64,000 nt of DNA from Zoogloea sp041917255. GTDB taxonomy: Bacteria; Pseudomonadota; Gammaproteobacteria; Burkholderiales; Rhodocyclaceae. The notes beneath the pieces were generated by a model. That model made no database searches, was not told where the DNA came from, and worked only from the letters and a program-made list of their open reading frames with translations. Shown here one piece after another: positions 54,643-62,880 of the stretch. The position numbers and the translations under genes were made by a program. The stretch lies in contig JAYRYA010000006.1 of assembly GCA_041917255.1 (NCBI GenBank), positions 62,001 to 126,000 of the forward strand, in the 5' to 3' direction. The first letter of the stretch is position 1. Each line of letters opens with the position of its first letter.

Positions 54643-55965
54643 TCAGTGCGGGAGCGCGGCCTTCAGGTCGTCGGCCGGATGCCAGCCCACCACCAGCACC
54701 ATCACCGCAAACCCCACCACGTAGGCCACCGGCACGTACCAGCCATGGCGCAGCCAGTTACCCACCGACTTGGCCTCCGGGAACATGTTGGAGAGCGCCA
54801 CTCCGGCCGACGAGCCGAACCACAGCATCGAACCGCCGAAGCCCACCGCGTAGGCCAGGAAGCCCCAGTCGTAGCCACCCTGCTTGAGGGCCAGCGCGGT
54901 GAGCGGGATGTTGTCGAACACCGCCGACACGAAGCCCAGCCCGAAGGCCGTCTGCCACGACGCGGCGGGAAGCTTCTCGACCGGCATCATCGAGGCGCAG
55001 CTCACCAGCGACAGCAGGAAGATCGTCCCCATGAAGGTCTCCGGCAGCACTTCCCAGTCGGGCCGGCGGATGCTCGCGGTCAGGAGGATCGCCGCCCACA
55101 CCGCCACGCCCAGGAAGGGGAAGCTGTCGGCCAGCGCGGTGAAGTACACATTGACGATCACATTCACCGCCACCGCCGACGCCAGGATCAGCGCCACGAT
55201 GCCGACGCGCGGCAAGTCCACATGGGTATGCTCGTGGGCGTGGCGGATGATCGGCGAATGCCTGTGCTGGGCGCGGGCCGCCGGAATGCCGAAGATCAGC
55301 AAGGCAACGGCGGCACCGGTGAAGGCCTCGATCACCGCCAGCGGGCTCACCCCGGCGATCCACATCATGGTGGTGGTGGTGTCGCCCACCACGCTGCCCG
55401 ATCCGCCAGCATTGGACGCCGCGACGATGGCCGCCAGGTAGCCCACGTGTACCTTGGCCCGGAACAGCGAGTGCGCCATCGCGCCGCCGATCAGCGCCGC
55501 GGCGATGTTGTCGAGGAAGCTGGAAATCACGAAGACCATCACCAGCAGCACGAAGCCGCCCTTCCAGTCGTCCGGCAGGTAGCGCGGCAGGATCACCGGG
55601 ATCCGGGTCTTCTCGAAATGGCGCGCCAGCAGCGCAAAGCCCATGAGCAGCAGGAAGAGGTTGGAGAGCGTCACCCATTCATGGGCAAAGTGGGCGGCCA
55701 GCCCGCCCACCCCAGGGCCGGCATTGAACCCGGTAAACACGATCTTGTAGAGGGAGATCACCGTGAGCCCGACGAGGCCGACCTTCAGCGTGTGGTCGTG
55801 GAACAGCGCGACGCCCAGCAGGGTCAGCGCGAAGAGGATGAAATCGACCGGAATGCCGGCCACGGCAAGGCCTTCGACGCTCGCAGCCATCGCCAATCCC
55901 GACGCCAGCATGGCCGGCACCCCCAGCGCCAGGCCCTTGGCCGCGCTTCGCACATTCGACTTCAT
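54643..55965 (-). CDS. NhaD-type sodium:proton antiporter (ArsB/NhaD/citrate superfamily)
   Basis: 440 residues, about eleven hydrophobic segments. Marks: PVDFILFALTLLGVALFHDH, VFVISSFLDNIAAALIGGAM, AASNAGGSGSVVGDTTTTMMWIAG and GFVSAVFDNIPLTALALKQGGYDW (two Asp-Asn pairs). The NhaD/P-type call is from these pairs; it could move another cation or a carboxylate. The His-rich loop (RHAHEHTH) between helices 7 and 8 is unusual and could bind metal. Confidence 0.8.
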   Translation of the reverse strand: MKSNVRSAAKGLALGVPAMLASGLAMAASVEGLAVAGIPVDFILFALTLLGVALFHDHTLKVGLVGLTVISLYKIVFTGFNAGPGVGGLAAHFAHEWVTLSNLFLLLMGFALLARHFEKTRIPVILPRYLPDDWKGGFVLLVMVFVISSFLDNIAAALIGGAMAHSLFRAKVHVGYLAAIVAASNAGGSGSVVGDTTTTMMWIAGVSPLAVIEAFTGAAVALLIFGIPAARAQHRHSPIIRHAHEHTHVDLPRVGIVALILASAVAVNVIVNVYFTALADSFPFLGVAVWAAILLTASIRRPDWEVLPETFMGTIFLLSLVSCASMMPVEKLPAASWQTAFGLGFVSAVFDNIPLTALALKQGGYDWGFLAYAVGFGGSMLWFGSSAGVALSNMFPEAKSVGNWLRHGWYVPVAYVVGFAVMVLVVGWHPADDLKAALPH

Positions 55966-56185
55966 GAAACTTCCTCAAGGCAGGATCCGGGCCGTTCTGG
56001 CCGGCAAGCCCGCATTGTAGGTGCGAAGCACCGCTAAGGGCAGCGCGTAAGGGAATACCGCAATCCAAGCGCTTCACGACCGGACCGATACGCCCGCAAT
56101 CCGGGCGCGCAGCCATTGAGCCAAGTCAATTTGATGCGCTGCGGAAGGCGGACAATTTCGTCTGCACGACAGGCAAGGAGGGAGT

Positions 56186-58108
56186 GTGTTGCCTGTTTCC
56201 GCTCAAACAGACAAAAACAGAAAGAACCCAACCGTGTCCCACGATCATTCGCAAAAGGCCCTGGCGCCGGTGGTGGTTGCGGCAATCGGTGTCGTCTTCG
56301 GCGACATCGGCACCAGCCCGCTCTACGCCCTGAAGGAGATCTTCAACGGCCATCACCCCATCCACGTCACCCCTGACAACATCCTCGGCATCCTGTCGAT
56401 GGTGTTCTGGTCGATCATGGCGCTCGTCACCCTCAAGTACGTCACGGTAATCATGCGGGCCGACAACCGGGGCGAAGGCGGCTCCCTGGCGCTGCTGTCG
56501 CTGATCACCGAGAACTCCCGCAACCGGGTGGTGACCTGGGTGATCTCGCTCCTGGGCATCTTTGCCGCCGCGCTGTTCTACGGGGACAGCATGATCACCC
56601 CGGCGATCTCGGTGCTGTCGGCGGTCGAGGGGCTGGAGATCGTCTCGCCAGACTTCAAGACCTATGTGCTGCCGATCACCCTGGCGATCCTCACCGGCCT
56701 GTTCCTCATCCAGAGCCGCGGCACCGGCACCGTCGGGCTGTTCTTCGGGCCGGTGATGGTGGGCTGGTTCGGCGTGCTGGGCATGCTCGGCGCCATCGAG
56801 ATCGCCCGCCACCCGGACGTGCTCGCAGCCCTCAACCCGATCTACGCGGCGCGCTTCATCCTCAACCACCCGGGGCTGGCTTTCCTCGCGCTGGGCTCGG
56901 TGGTGCTGGCCGTCACCGGCGGCGAGGCGCTTTACACCGACATGGGCCACTTCGGCCGCTACCCGATCCGCCTGGCGTGGTTCGGCTTCGTGATGCCGGC
57001 GCTGGTGCTCAACTACTTCGGCCAGGGCGCCCTGCTCCTCAACGAACCCGCCGCCATCGAGAGCCCGTTCTTCCACCTGGGCCCCCACTGGGCGCTGATC
57101 CCGATGGTGGTGCTGGCCACCCTGGCCACCGTCATCGCCTCCCAGGCCGTGATCTCCGGCGCCTTCTCGGTGGCCCGGCAGGCGGTACAGATGGGTTTCC
57201 TGCCGCGGATGCTGATCATCCACACCTCCGGCAAGGAGCAAGGCCAGATCTACGTGCCCTTCACCAACTGGACGCTTTACTTCGCGGTGGTGGCGCTGGT
57301 GGTGGGCTTCGGCAATTCGTCCAACCTGGCCGCCGCCTACGGCATTGCCGTCACCGGCACGATGCTGATCGACACCATCCTGGTCGGCTTCGTGATGGTG
57401 CTGCTGTGGCGCTGGCATCCGCTGGTGGTGGCGCTGGTGGCGGGCGGTTTCCTGATCGTCGACATTGCCTTCTTCGCCGCCAACGCAATCAAGATCCCGC
57501 AGGGCGGCTGGTTCCCCATCGTGATGGCGCTGGTGTCCTTCACGGTGCTCACCACTTGGCGCCGCGGACGTCGACTGGTACGTCGCGAGCTGGCCAAGCA
57601 GGGCGTGCCGATGCCGGCCTTCCTGAAGATGCTCGGCGCCGACGTGCACCGGGTGAGCGGCACCGCGGTGTTCATGACCGGCTCCAAGGAAGGCGTGCCG
57701 GCGGCGCTGCTGCACAACCTCAAGCACAACCAGGTGCTCCACGAGCGGGTCGCGCTGGTCACTGTCGAAACCACCGACACGCCCTACGTGAACGACCTGC
57801 ATCGACTCTACCTGCACCGCATGGAAAAGGGCTTTCTGCGCGTCGTGATCCGCTACGGCTTCATGGAAGACCCGGACGTCCCGCAGGCGCTGGAGCACTG
57901 TCGGCGGCTCGGCGAGCCCTTCGAGATCATGGAGACGACCTTCTATCTCTCGCGCGAAACCGTGATCCCCGGCGTGCTGGGCCGCAGGATCCACCCGTGG
58001 CGGGCGCGCCTGTTTGCTTTCATGTCGAAGAACGCCACCAGCGCCACCGACTTCTTCAAGATCCCCAACAACCGCGTCGTCGAGCTGGGCACCCAGCTGG
58101 TGATCTGA
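56186..58108 (+). CDS. kup: Kup potassium transporter
   Basis: 640 residues, about twelve hydrophobic segments and a cytoplasmic C-terminal part. Marks: VVFGDIGTSPLYALKEIFNG, VTLKYVTVIMRADNRGEGGSLALLSLI, LFYGDSMITPAISVLSAVEGLEI, ALYTDMGHFGRYPIRLAWFGFVMPALVLNYFGQGALLL and QAVISGAFSVARQAVQMGFLPRM. It imports potassium with protons. The start is GTG with AAGGAG 5 bases upstream; a later GTG at 56234 is possible. Confidence 0.95.
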   Translation: MLPVSAQTDKNRKNPTVSHDHSQKALAPVVVAAIGVVFGDIGTSPLYALKEIFNGHHPIHVTPDNILGILSMVFWSIMALVTLKYVTVIMRADNRGEGGSLALLSLITENSRNRVVTWVISLLGIFAAALFYGDSMITPAISVLSAVEGLEIVSPDFKTYVLPITLAILTGLFLIQSRGTGTVGLFFGPVMVGWFGVLGMLGAIEIARHPDVLAALNPIYAARFILNHPGLAFLALGSVVLAVTGGEALYTDMGHFGRYPIRLAWFGFVMPALVLNYFGQGALLLNEPAAIESPFFHLGPHWALIPMVVLATLATVIASQAVISGAFSVARQAVQMGFLPRMLIIHTSGKEQGQIYVPFTNWTLYFAVVALVVGFGNSSNLAAAYGIAVTGTMLIDTILVGFVMVLLWRWHPLVVALVAGGFLIVDIAFFAANAIKIPQGGWFPIVMALVSFTVLTTWRRGRRLVRRELAKQGVPMPAFLKMLGADVHRVSGTAVFMTGSKEGVPAALLHNLKHNQVLHERVALVTVETTDTPYVNDLHRLYLHRMEKGFLRVVIRYGFMEDPDVPQALEHCRRLGEPFEIMETTFYLSRETVIPGVLGRRIHPWRARLFAFMSKNATSATDFFKIPNNRVVELGTQLVI

Positions 58109-58132
58109 CCGCAACCCGCCGCGGGCCGGCTC

Positions 58133-59590
58133 TCAGCCGCCCGCCGCGACGATCTGCCCGAGACGCTTCAGCGCGGCCTCGATGTTGGGATTGAAGGGCG
58201 AGCCGCAGCTGATCCGCAAGAAGTGATCGAAGCGGCCGCTGTTGGAAAACATCAGCCCCGGCGCCACGCGGATGCCCTCTGCCAGCGCCGTGTCGAACAC
58301 CTGCCCGGACGAGCGCCCGCCCGGCATCTCGACCCACAGCATCATCCCGCCCGACGGCATGCTGAGCCGCGTGCCGGCCGGAAAGTGCGCCCCGATGGCC
58401 TCGGCCGTCGCTGCCCGCTGGGCCTTGAGCAGCCGCCGCAGGCGCACCAGATGGCGGTCGTAGGCGTGGCTGCCCATGAACTCCGCAATCGCCAGCTGGG
58501 CCAGGGCGTCGTTGGCCCGGCTCTGGGCGTGCTTGAGCATCCGGATGCGCGCCAGCCAGCGCCCGCCCAGCATCCAGCCGATGCGCATGCCCGGCGCGAG
58601 GGTCTTGTGCAGCGAGCCGCAATGGATCACGTTGCCGCTCCTGTCCCAGGACTTGGCGGTGCGCAGCGGCAGATCGTCGTCGCTGAGGGCGCCGTAGATG
58701 TCGTCCTCGATCAGCGCCACCTTCGCCGCGTCGCACAGGGCCACGAGGCGCGCCTTTTCCTCGTCGGGCATCACGCAGCCGAGCGGGTTCTGAAAATTGG
58801 GCACCACCACCACCGCGCGGAGCTGCGGGTGGGTGGCGAGCGCCAGCTCCAGCGCCTCGACCGACATCCCGCGGCTGGGGCTGGTGGGGATCTCCAGTGC
58901 GACGAGGCCCAGGCTCTCGATCACCTGCAGCAAGCCAAAATACGTGGGCGACTCCACCGCCACGGTGTCGCCGGGCTGGGCAACAGCCCGCAGGGCCAGG
59001 TTGAGCGCCTCGGTGCAGCCGTGGGTGACGACGATCTCGTCCGGCGTCGGGCCCATCCCCGCCGCCATCGCCCGCCGCGCCAGCACCGCCCGAAAGCCCG
59101 GATCGCCCTGGGGCGGCACCGGACTCACCAGCACCTCGGGCCGACGCCGCAGGGCGCGCAAGGCGGCGTTCTTCAGCGCCTCCTGGGGGTAGCACTCGGG
59201 CGAGCCGAACGCGAGGGCCAGGTTGGTGACCACCGGGTGACGCTCGCACTTCACCACGAAATCCGAGATGCGGTCGTGGATGCCGGAATACGGCGCCGGA
59301 TCGGGTGGCGCTGCCGTGGCGCCGGGCTCGGGCTCCGGCACCGGCTGGAGCACCGCCCGCCGCGGCGCCAGCACGAAGTAGCCGGAGCGCGGCCGGGCTT
59401 CGAGCAGGCCCTCCTCCTCCAGGCTGCGGCAAGCCTGCAGCGCGGTGGACAGGCTGACCCGGTGGGTGCGCATCAGGGCACGCACCGACGGCATCCGAGC
59501 GCCGGGCACGAGCACGCCGCTGGCAATCGCCCGTCGATAGTGGGCTGCGAGTTGAAGATAAAGCGGGGTATCCACGGCGGCGGTGTCCAT
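58133..59590 (-). CDS. MocR-family regulator (GntR helix-turn-helix plus aminotransferase-like domain)
   Basis: 485 residues. A GntR winged helix (LYLQLAAHYRRAIASGVLVPGARMPSVRALMRTHRVSLSTALQACRSLEEEGLLEARPRSGYFV) fused to a PLP-binding fold-type I domain with the Schiff-base Lys in GSLHKTLAPGMRIGWMLGG and EDDIYGALS. MocR proteins sense PLP, amino acids or related compounds. The divergent DUF2917 gene and the CTGTA-TACAG dyad between them suggest local control. An upstream in-frame start (MSKQAQ) would add 42 residues. Confidence 0.92.
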   Translation of the reverse strand: MDTAAVDTPLYLQLAAHYRRAIASGVLVPGARMPSVRALMRTHRVSLSTALQACRSLEEEGLLEARPRSGYFVLAPRRAVLQPVPEPEPGATAAPPDPAPYSGIHDRISDFVVKCERHPVVTNLALAFGSPECYPQEALKNAALRALRRRPEVLVSPVPPQGDPGFRAVLARRAMAAGMGPTPDEIVVTHGCTEALNLALRAVAQPGDTVAVESPTYFGLLQVIESLGLVALEIPTSPSRGMSVEALELALATHPQLRAVVVVPNFQNPLGCVMPDEEKARLVALCDAAKVALIEDDIYGALSDDDLPLRTAKSWDRSGNVIHCGSLHKTLAPGMRIGWMLGGRWLARIRMLKHAQSRANDALAQLAIAEFMGSHAYDRHLVRLRRLLKAQRAATAEAIGAHFPAGTRLSMPSGGMMLWVEMPGGRSSGQVFDTALAEGIRVAPGLMFSNSGRFDHFLRISCGSPFNPNIEAALKRLGQIVAAGG

Positions 59591-59673
59591 CGCGCCATGA
59601 TCCCCGGGCCGGGGATTGGCCCCAAGGTACAGATCGGCGCAAAGCGCACCATAACAGACTCGAAAAAACAAAT

Positions 59674-59687
59674 CTGTACCGATACAG
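59674..59687. promoter_or_regulatory. candidate MocR operator
   Basis: CTGTACCGATACAG is a dyad with 5-bp arms in the divergent promoter region, 76 bases before the DUF2917 gene and 84 before the MocR start. A partly matching ACAGACT lies 20 bases away. Confidence 0.5.
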
Positions 59688-59762
59688 CGAGCCGATTCCT
59701 GTGCCTGTTTCGACATCCCCTCAACGCTTAGGCTGTCGTCGTCCCAAGCAAGGAGCACGACC

Positions 59763-60164
59763 ATGGACCCGTACCCCGCCGACGACGCAGATCACCTCGA
59801 ACTTCAGCGCGGAGAACAGTGGACGAAACACCTCACGGCCGGCACCCGGATCATCGTGATAGACGGCGCCGCCCGGCTCGAAGGCCCACCCTGCTGGCTG
59901 GGCGACACCCTGCATGCACCCCGACAGCGTCTGGCCGCCGGGGACGACTGGGTGGCAAGCGTCAGCGGATGGGTCCGGCTGAGCGCGGAGCGGCCGTGCG
60001 TGCTGGTGTGCATCGCGCCCTCCGGCACCAGCCTGGGCAGGTGGCTGAAGGCTCAGCTGGAAAAAGGCCGCGAAGGACTACGGAAGCAGCTGCGCAGAGG
60101 CCGGCCCGGATGGCCGTGGTTCAGCGCGGCAGCAGCCGAACGCCCGCCGGCTCGCGGCTGCTGA
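59763..60164 (+). CDS. DUF2917-like small protein
   Basis: 133 residues, soluble. The middle (WTKHLTAGTRIIVIDGAARLEGPPCWLGDTLHAPRQRLAAGDDWVASVSGWVRLSAERPCVLVCI) has the cupin-like W-L-AG pattern of DUF2917; the tail is basic (RKQLRRGRPGW). Function unknown. AAGGAG precedes the ATG. Divergent from the MocR gene, which probably controls it. Its last 44 bases overlap the convergent next gene. Confidence 0.7.
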   Translation: MDPYPADDADHLELQRGEQWTKHLTAGTRIIVIDGAARLEGPPCWLGDTLHAPRQRLAAGDDWVASVSGWVRLSAERPCVLVCIAPSGTSLGRWLKAQLEKGREGLRKQLRRGRPGWPWFSAAAAERPPARGC

Positions 60165-60351
60165 CTACCGGACGCACGTTCAGCTCGGCCGGCGTGACCA
60201 CCGCCACCGGCGGCGCGACGGCCTTGGCCACCGGCGCCACGTAGGTGCAGGGACGGTCGGTGAACACCACGTTGGGTCCCTCGCCGCATTTGTACACCGC
60301 GGCCTGGGCGGCCAGCGGCAACATCAGAGCGCCCAGCACATGCATCTTCAT
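60121..60351 (-). CDS. small exported DUF4124-like protein
   Basis: 76 residues. Short signal peptide (MKMHVLGALMLPLAAQA) then AVYKCGEGPNVVFTDRPCTYV, the DUF4124 N-terminal pattern (YKC...F.D.PC), and a Val/Ala/Pro-rich tail. GGAG lies upstream. Likely periplasmic; no function known. It overlaps the DUF2917 gene end to end. Confidence 0.75.
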   Translation of the reverse strand: MKMHVLGALMLPLAAQAAVYKCGEGPNVVFTDRPCTYVAPVAKAVAPPVAVVTPAELNVRPVVSSREPAGVRLLPR

Positions 60352-60401
60352 GATGACTCCGATAAGGGGGACAGCGAAGGGAAAGAGAGATTACGGCGGG
60401 C

Positions 60402-60644
60402 TCAGCGCTGCGGACGGCTGAACCCGTAGCCCCGGTCGAAATCCCACTCGGCAAGAATCTCCGCCGCCTGGCAGGCCAGTTCGGCGTTGGCGAAGCCCTC
60501 GGGTGACGGCACCCGCACGAACGTCTGGATCGGGCTGCGATCATCCTTCTTCAGGACGTCGTACCACCCATCCCACCGGTTCTGGCCACGCCGCAGCAGG
60601 GCGTAGGGCTTGAGGATGACATCCCGGCTTGTCAGTGTCGACAT
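60402..60644 (-). CDS. small soluble protein, function unknown
   Basis: 80 residues from MSTLTSRDV. It contains LKPYALLRRGQNRWDGWYDVLKKDDRSPIQTFVRVPSPEGFANAELACQAAEILAEWDFDRGYGFS, an alpha/beta pattern with a conserved-looking W-D-G-W. No family recognised. GGAG lies about 7 bases upstream. It precedes the DUF4124-like gene by 50 bases in the same direction. Confidence 0.6.
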   Translation of the reverse strand: MSTLTSRDVILKPYALLRRGQNRWDGWYDVLKKDDRSPIQTFVRVPSPEGFANAELACQAAEILAEWDFDRGYGFSRPQR

Positions 60645-60837
60645 GTGACTCTCCGTCCAACGGACGCGCAGGAGCAGCGCTTCCATGAAGACGGATTCTA
60701 GAGAGACGGCCTGAAAGGAAAGTTAAACAACATCAAAACGAGCACCCGGGAATCATCTTGACACACATCCGCGGAACTCTGCCCAAATTGGGCACAAAAC
60801 CCCGAAACAAGACAGGCCAGGCTGGCGTCGTCATCCG

Positions 60838-61638
60838 TCAATGCTCGCGCTTCGACAGCCGGCTGCGGGCTGCCACGCGAAAGTACAGCCGATAGGGTAA
60901 CCAGCGCAGGCACTTGAGAAAAAAGGGAAAACGCTGAGGAAAATGAATCTCGAACGCCCCCCGCGACATGCCGTCCAGGATACACCGGGCCGCCGCCGGT
61001 GCCGCCACGGGAGCCGGCATCTCGAAATCCATGCACGCCATCCGTGGCGGCGAGGTGACGAAGCCTGGGTTGATGAGGAAGACCGACACGCCGTGGGGCG
61101 CCAGATCCAGATAGAGGGTTTCGGCAAAATTGATCAGTGCCGCCTTGCTCGGCCCGTAGGCCAGGGCGTCCGGCAATCCCCGATAGCCCGCCGCACCACC
61201 GACGACGGCAATCGCCCCACCGCGCTGGCGCAGGAGCTGGGGAACCACCGCAGCCACGCCGTCGATCACCCCGAGCAGGTTGGTGTGCACCGTCTGCCGG
61301 GCCGTATCGACGGTGAGATCCCAGGCGCGCATCGGCGTGTAGGTGCCGGCGCTCAGGATCACCACGTCCACACCGCCCCAGGCGTCGAGGATCTGCAGCA
61401 TCGCCAGCGTGAAGGCGCCGGGATCGGTCACATCAAGGGGCAGCACCAGCACGCCGTCGAGATCACGCGCCAGCTCCTGCAGCCGGCCACCACTGCGGGC
61501 CGACAGCGCAAGCCGCGCCCCACGGGCCGCAAGCTCGATGGCCAGGGCCGCGCCGATGCCGCTCGAGGCCCCGACGATCCACACCCGCCGGCCGCGCCAG
61601 CAGGTGATTGGCGTATTCAGGCATCGCAACCAGCCCAT
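60838..61638 (-). CDS. short-chain dehydrogenase/reductase, atypical active site
   Basis: 266 residues. Nucleotide-binding GASSGIGAALAIELAARGA, LSAGTY, and YGPSK (the Tyr-xxx-Lys pair). The catalytic Ser that normally precedes the Tyr by about 13 residues is replaced: the sequence reads IAVVGGAAGYRGLPDALAYGPSK where relatives have a Ser. A C-terminal helix ends in basic residues (FPQRFPFFLKCLRWLPYRLYFRVAARSRL) that may bind membrane. Substrate unknown; activity is doubtful. GGGGAG lies close to the ATG. Confidence 0.8.
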   Translation of the reverse strand: MGWLRCLNTPITCWRGRRVWIVGASSGIGAALAIELAARGARLALSARSGGRLQELARDLDGVLVLPLDVTDPGAFTLAMLQILDAWGGVDVVILSAGTYTPMRAWDLTVDTARQTVHTNLLGVIDGVAAVVPQLLRQRGGAIAVVGGAAGYRGLPDALAYGPSKAALINFAETLYLDLAPHGVSVFLINPGFVTSPPRMACMDFEMPAPVAAPAAARCILDGMSRGAFEIHFPQRFPFFLKCLRWLPYRLYFRVAARSRLSKREH

Positions 61639-61745
61639 GACTCCCCCACCCGCGGGAACAACGTCAGCCCATCTGTCGCCAGGCCACCCTGCTTTCAGCG
61701 TAGCGCATCCACCCGCCGACGCCAGTCGAGTTGAAACCGGCCGCG

Positions 61746-62675
61746 TCAGCCGTAACGGGGTGCGGGCACGAGCCGTTGGCGGGGTACCCGGTCCAGCGCC
61801 CAGTTGGCCCGCGCCCACGCCCACAAGGCATCGAGACTCCCGTCGGCCAACCCCGCCGGAGGCGCCTGCCCGAGAAAATCCAGCGCATCCACGAGCACCT
61901 GCTGGGGCCGGGCGTCCTCCACCGCCCGCGCCAGGGTCTGCTTGGAGAGCTTTTCACCTGCGGCATTGCCCGCCACCGGCAGATGGACGTAGCGCGGCGT
62001 GGCATAACCCAGGGCTCGCTGAAGCAGGATCTGCCGGGGTGTGGAATCGAGCAGGTCGGCACCGCGCACCACGTCCGTCACGCCAGCCTCGGCATCATCC
62101 ACCACTACAGCCAGCTGATAGGCAAACAACCCGTCGGCCCGCAGCAGCACAAAATCCCCTACATCGGCCGCCACGTCCTCCGCCACCGCCCCTTGCACCC
62201 CATCGTCGAAAGAGACCACACCCGCCCCGACCCGCAGCCGCCAGGCCCGCGCCTCACGCCCCGTCGGCAGGCCGTCGCGACAGGTGCCGGGATAGCGCCG
62301 GGTGCCATCCCGGGCGAGCGCCGAGTCGGCCATCTCCTTGCGGGTGCAGGCGCAGCCGAACACCTGCCCGGCAGCACGCAGGCGCTCGAAGGCAGCCTGA
62401 TAGGCCGCAGTCCGCGCGCTCTGCCAGACCACCGGCCCGTCCCATTCAAAACCGAAGCGTGCGAGCGTGCGCAGGATGCCATCCGCCGCGCCAGGCACAC
62501 TACGGGGCGCATCCACGTCCTCGATACGCAGCAGCCAGAGACCACCCGCCGCCCGCGCGGCCAGACAGCTCCCCACTGCGGCAACAATGGATCCAAAGTG
62601 GAGGGGTCCGGTCGGCGACGGCGCAAATCGCCCCACCGGACGGCCAATATCCGCACCGCAAGCATGGCTACCCAC
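61746..62675 (-). CDS. gluQ: glutamyl-queuosine tRNA(Asp) synthetase
   Basis: 309 residues, class I synthetase catalytic core without anticodon-binding domain. HIGH-type motif PTGPLHFGSIVAAVGS, zinc-site Cys in GCACTRKEM and RRYPGTC, and the KMSKS-type EKLSKQTLARAV. It attaches glutamate to the queuine base of tRNA-Asp. A GTG start at 62675 has AGAGG about 7 bases upstream and is preferred over a TTG further up. dksA, a frequent neighbour, is not here. Confidence 0.9.
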   Translation of the reverse strand: MGSHACGADIGRPVGRFAPSPTGPLHFGSIVAAVGSCLAARAAGGLWLLRIEDVDAPRSVPGAADGILRTLARFGFEWDGPVVWQSARTAAYQAAFERLRAAGQVFGCACTRKEMADSALARDGTRRYPGTCRDGLPTGREARAWRLRVGAGVVSFDDGVQGAVAEDVAADVGDFVLLRADGLFAYQLAVVVDDAEAGVTDVVRGADLLDSTPRQILLQRALGYATPRYVHLPVAGNAAGEKLSKQTLARAVEDARPQQVLVDALDFLGQAPPAGLADGSLDALWAWARANWALDRVPRQRLVPAPRYG

Positions 62676-62880
62676 AAAAACACCTCTTAACAAATTTTGA
62701 CGTTTCCTTTTAAATCATCAAGTTACTGAAAAACCATAAAAAACCTATGACTTTCGGCATATTTCATCAAACCTGCCAACGCTGGATAATCGCACTGGCA
62801 CTGATTTTGAGCCCTCGCCCCGATCGCCCTATCCGCTGACGCATCCGCCCAACCCGACACACCCCACCGACGCCCGCCGC

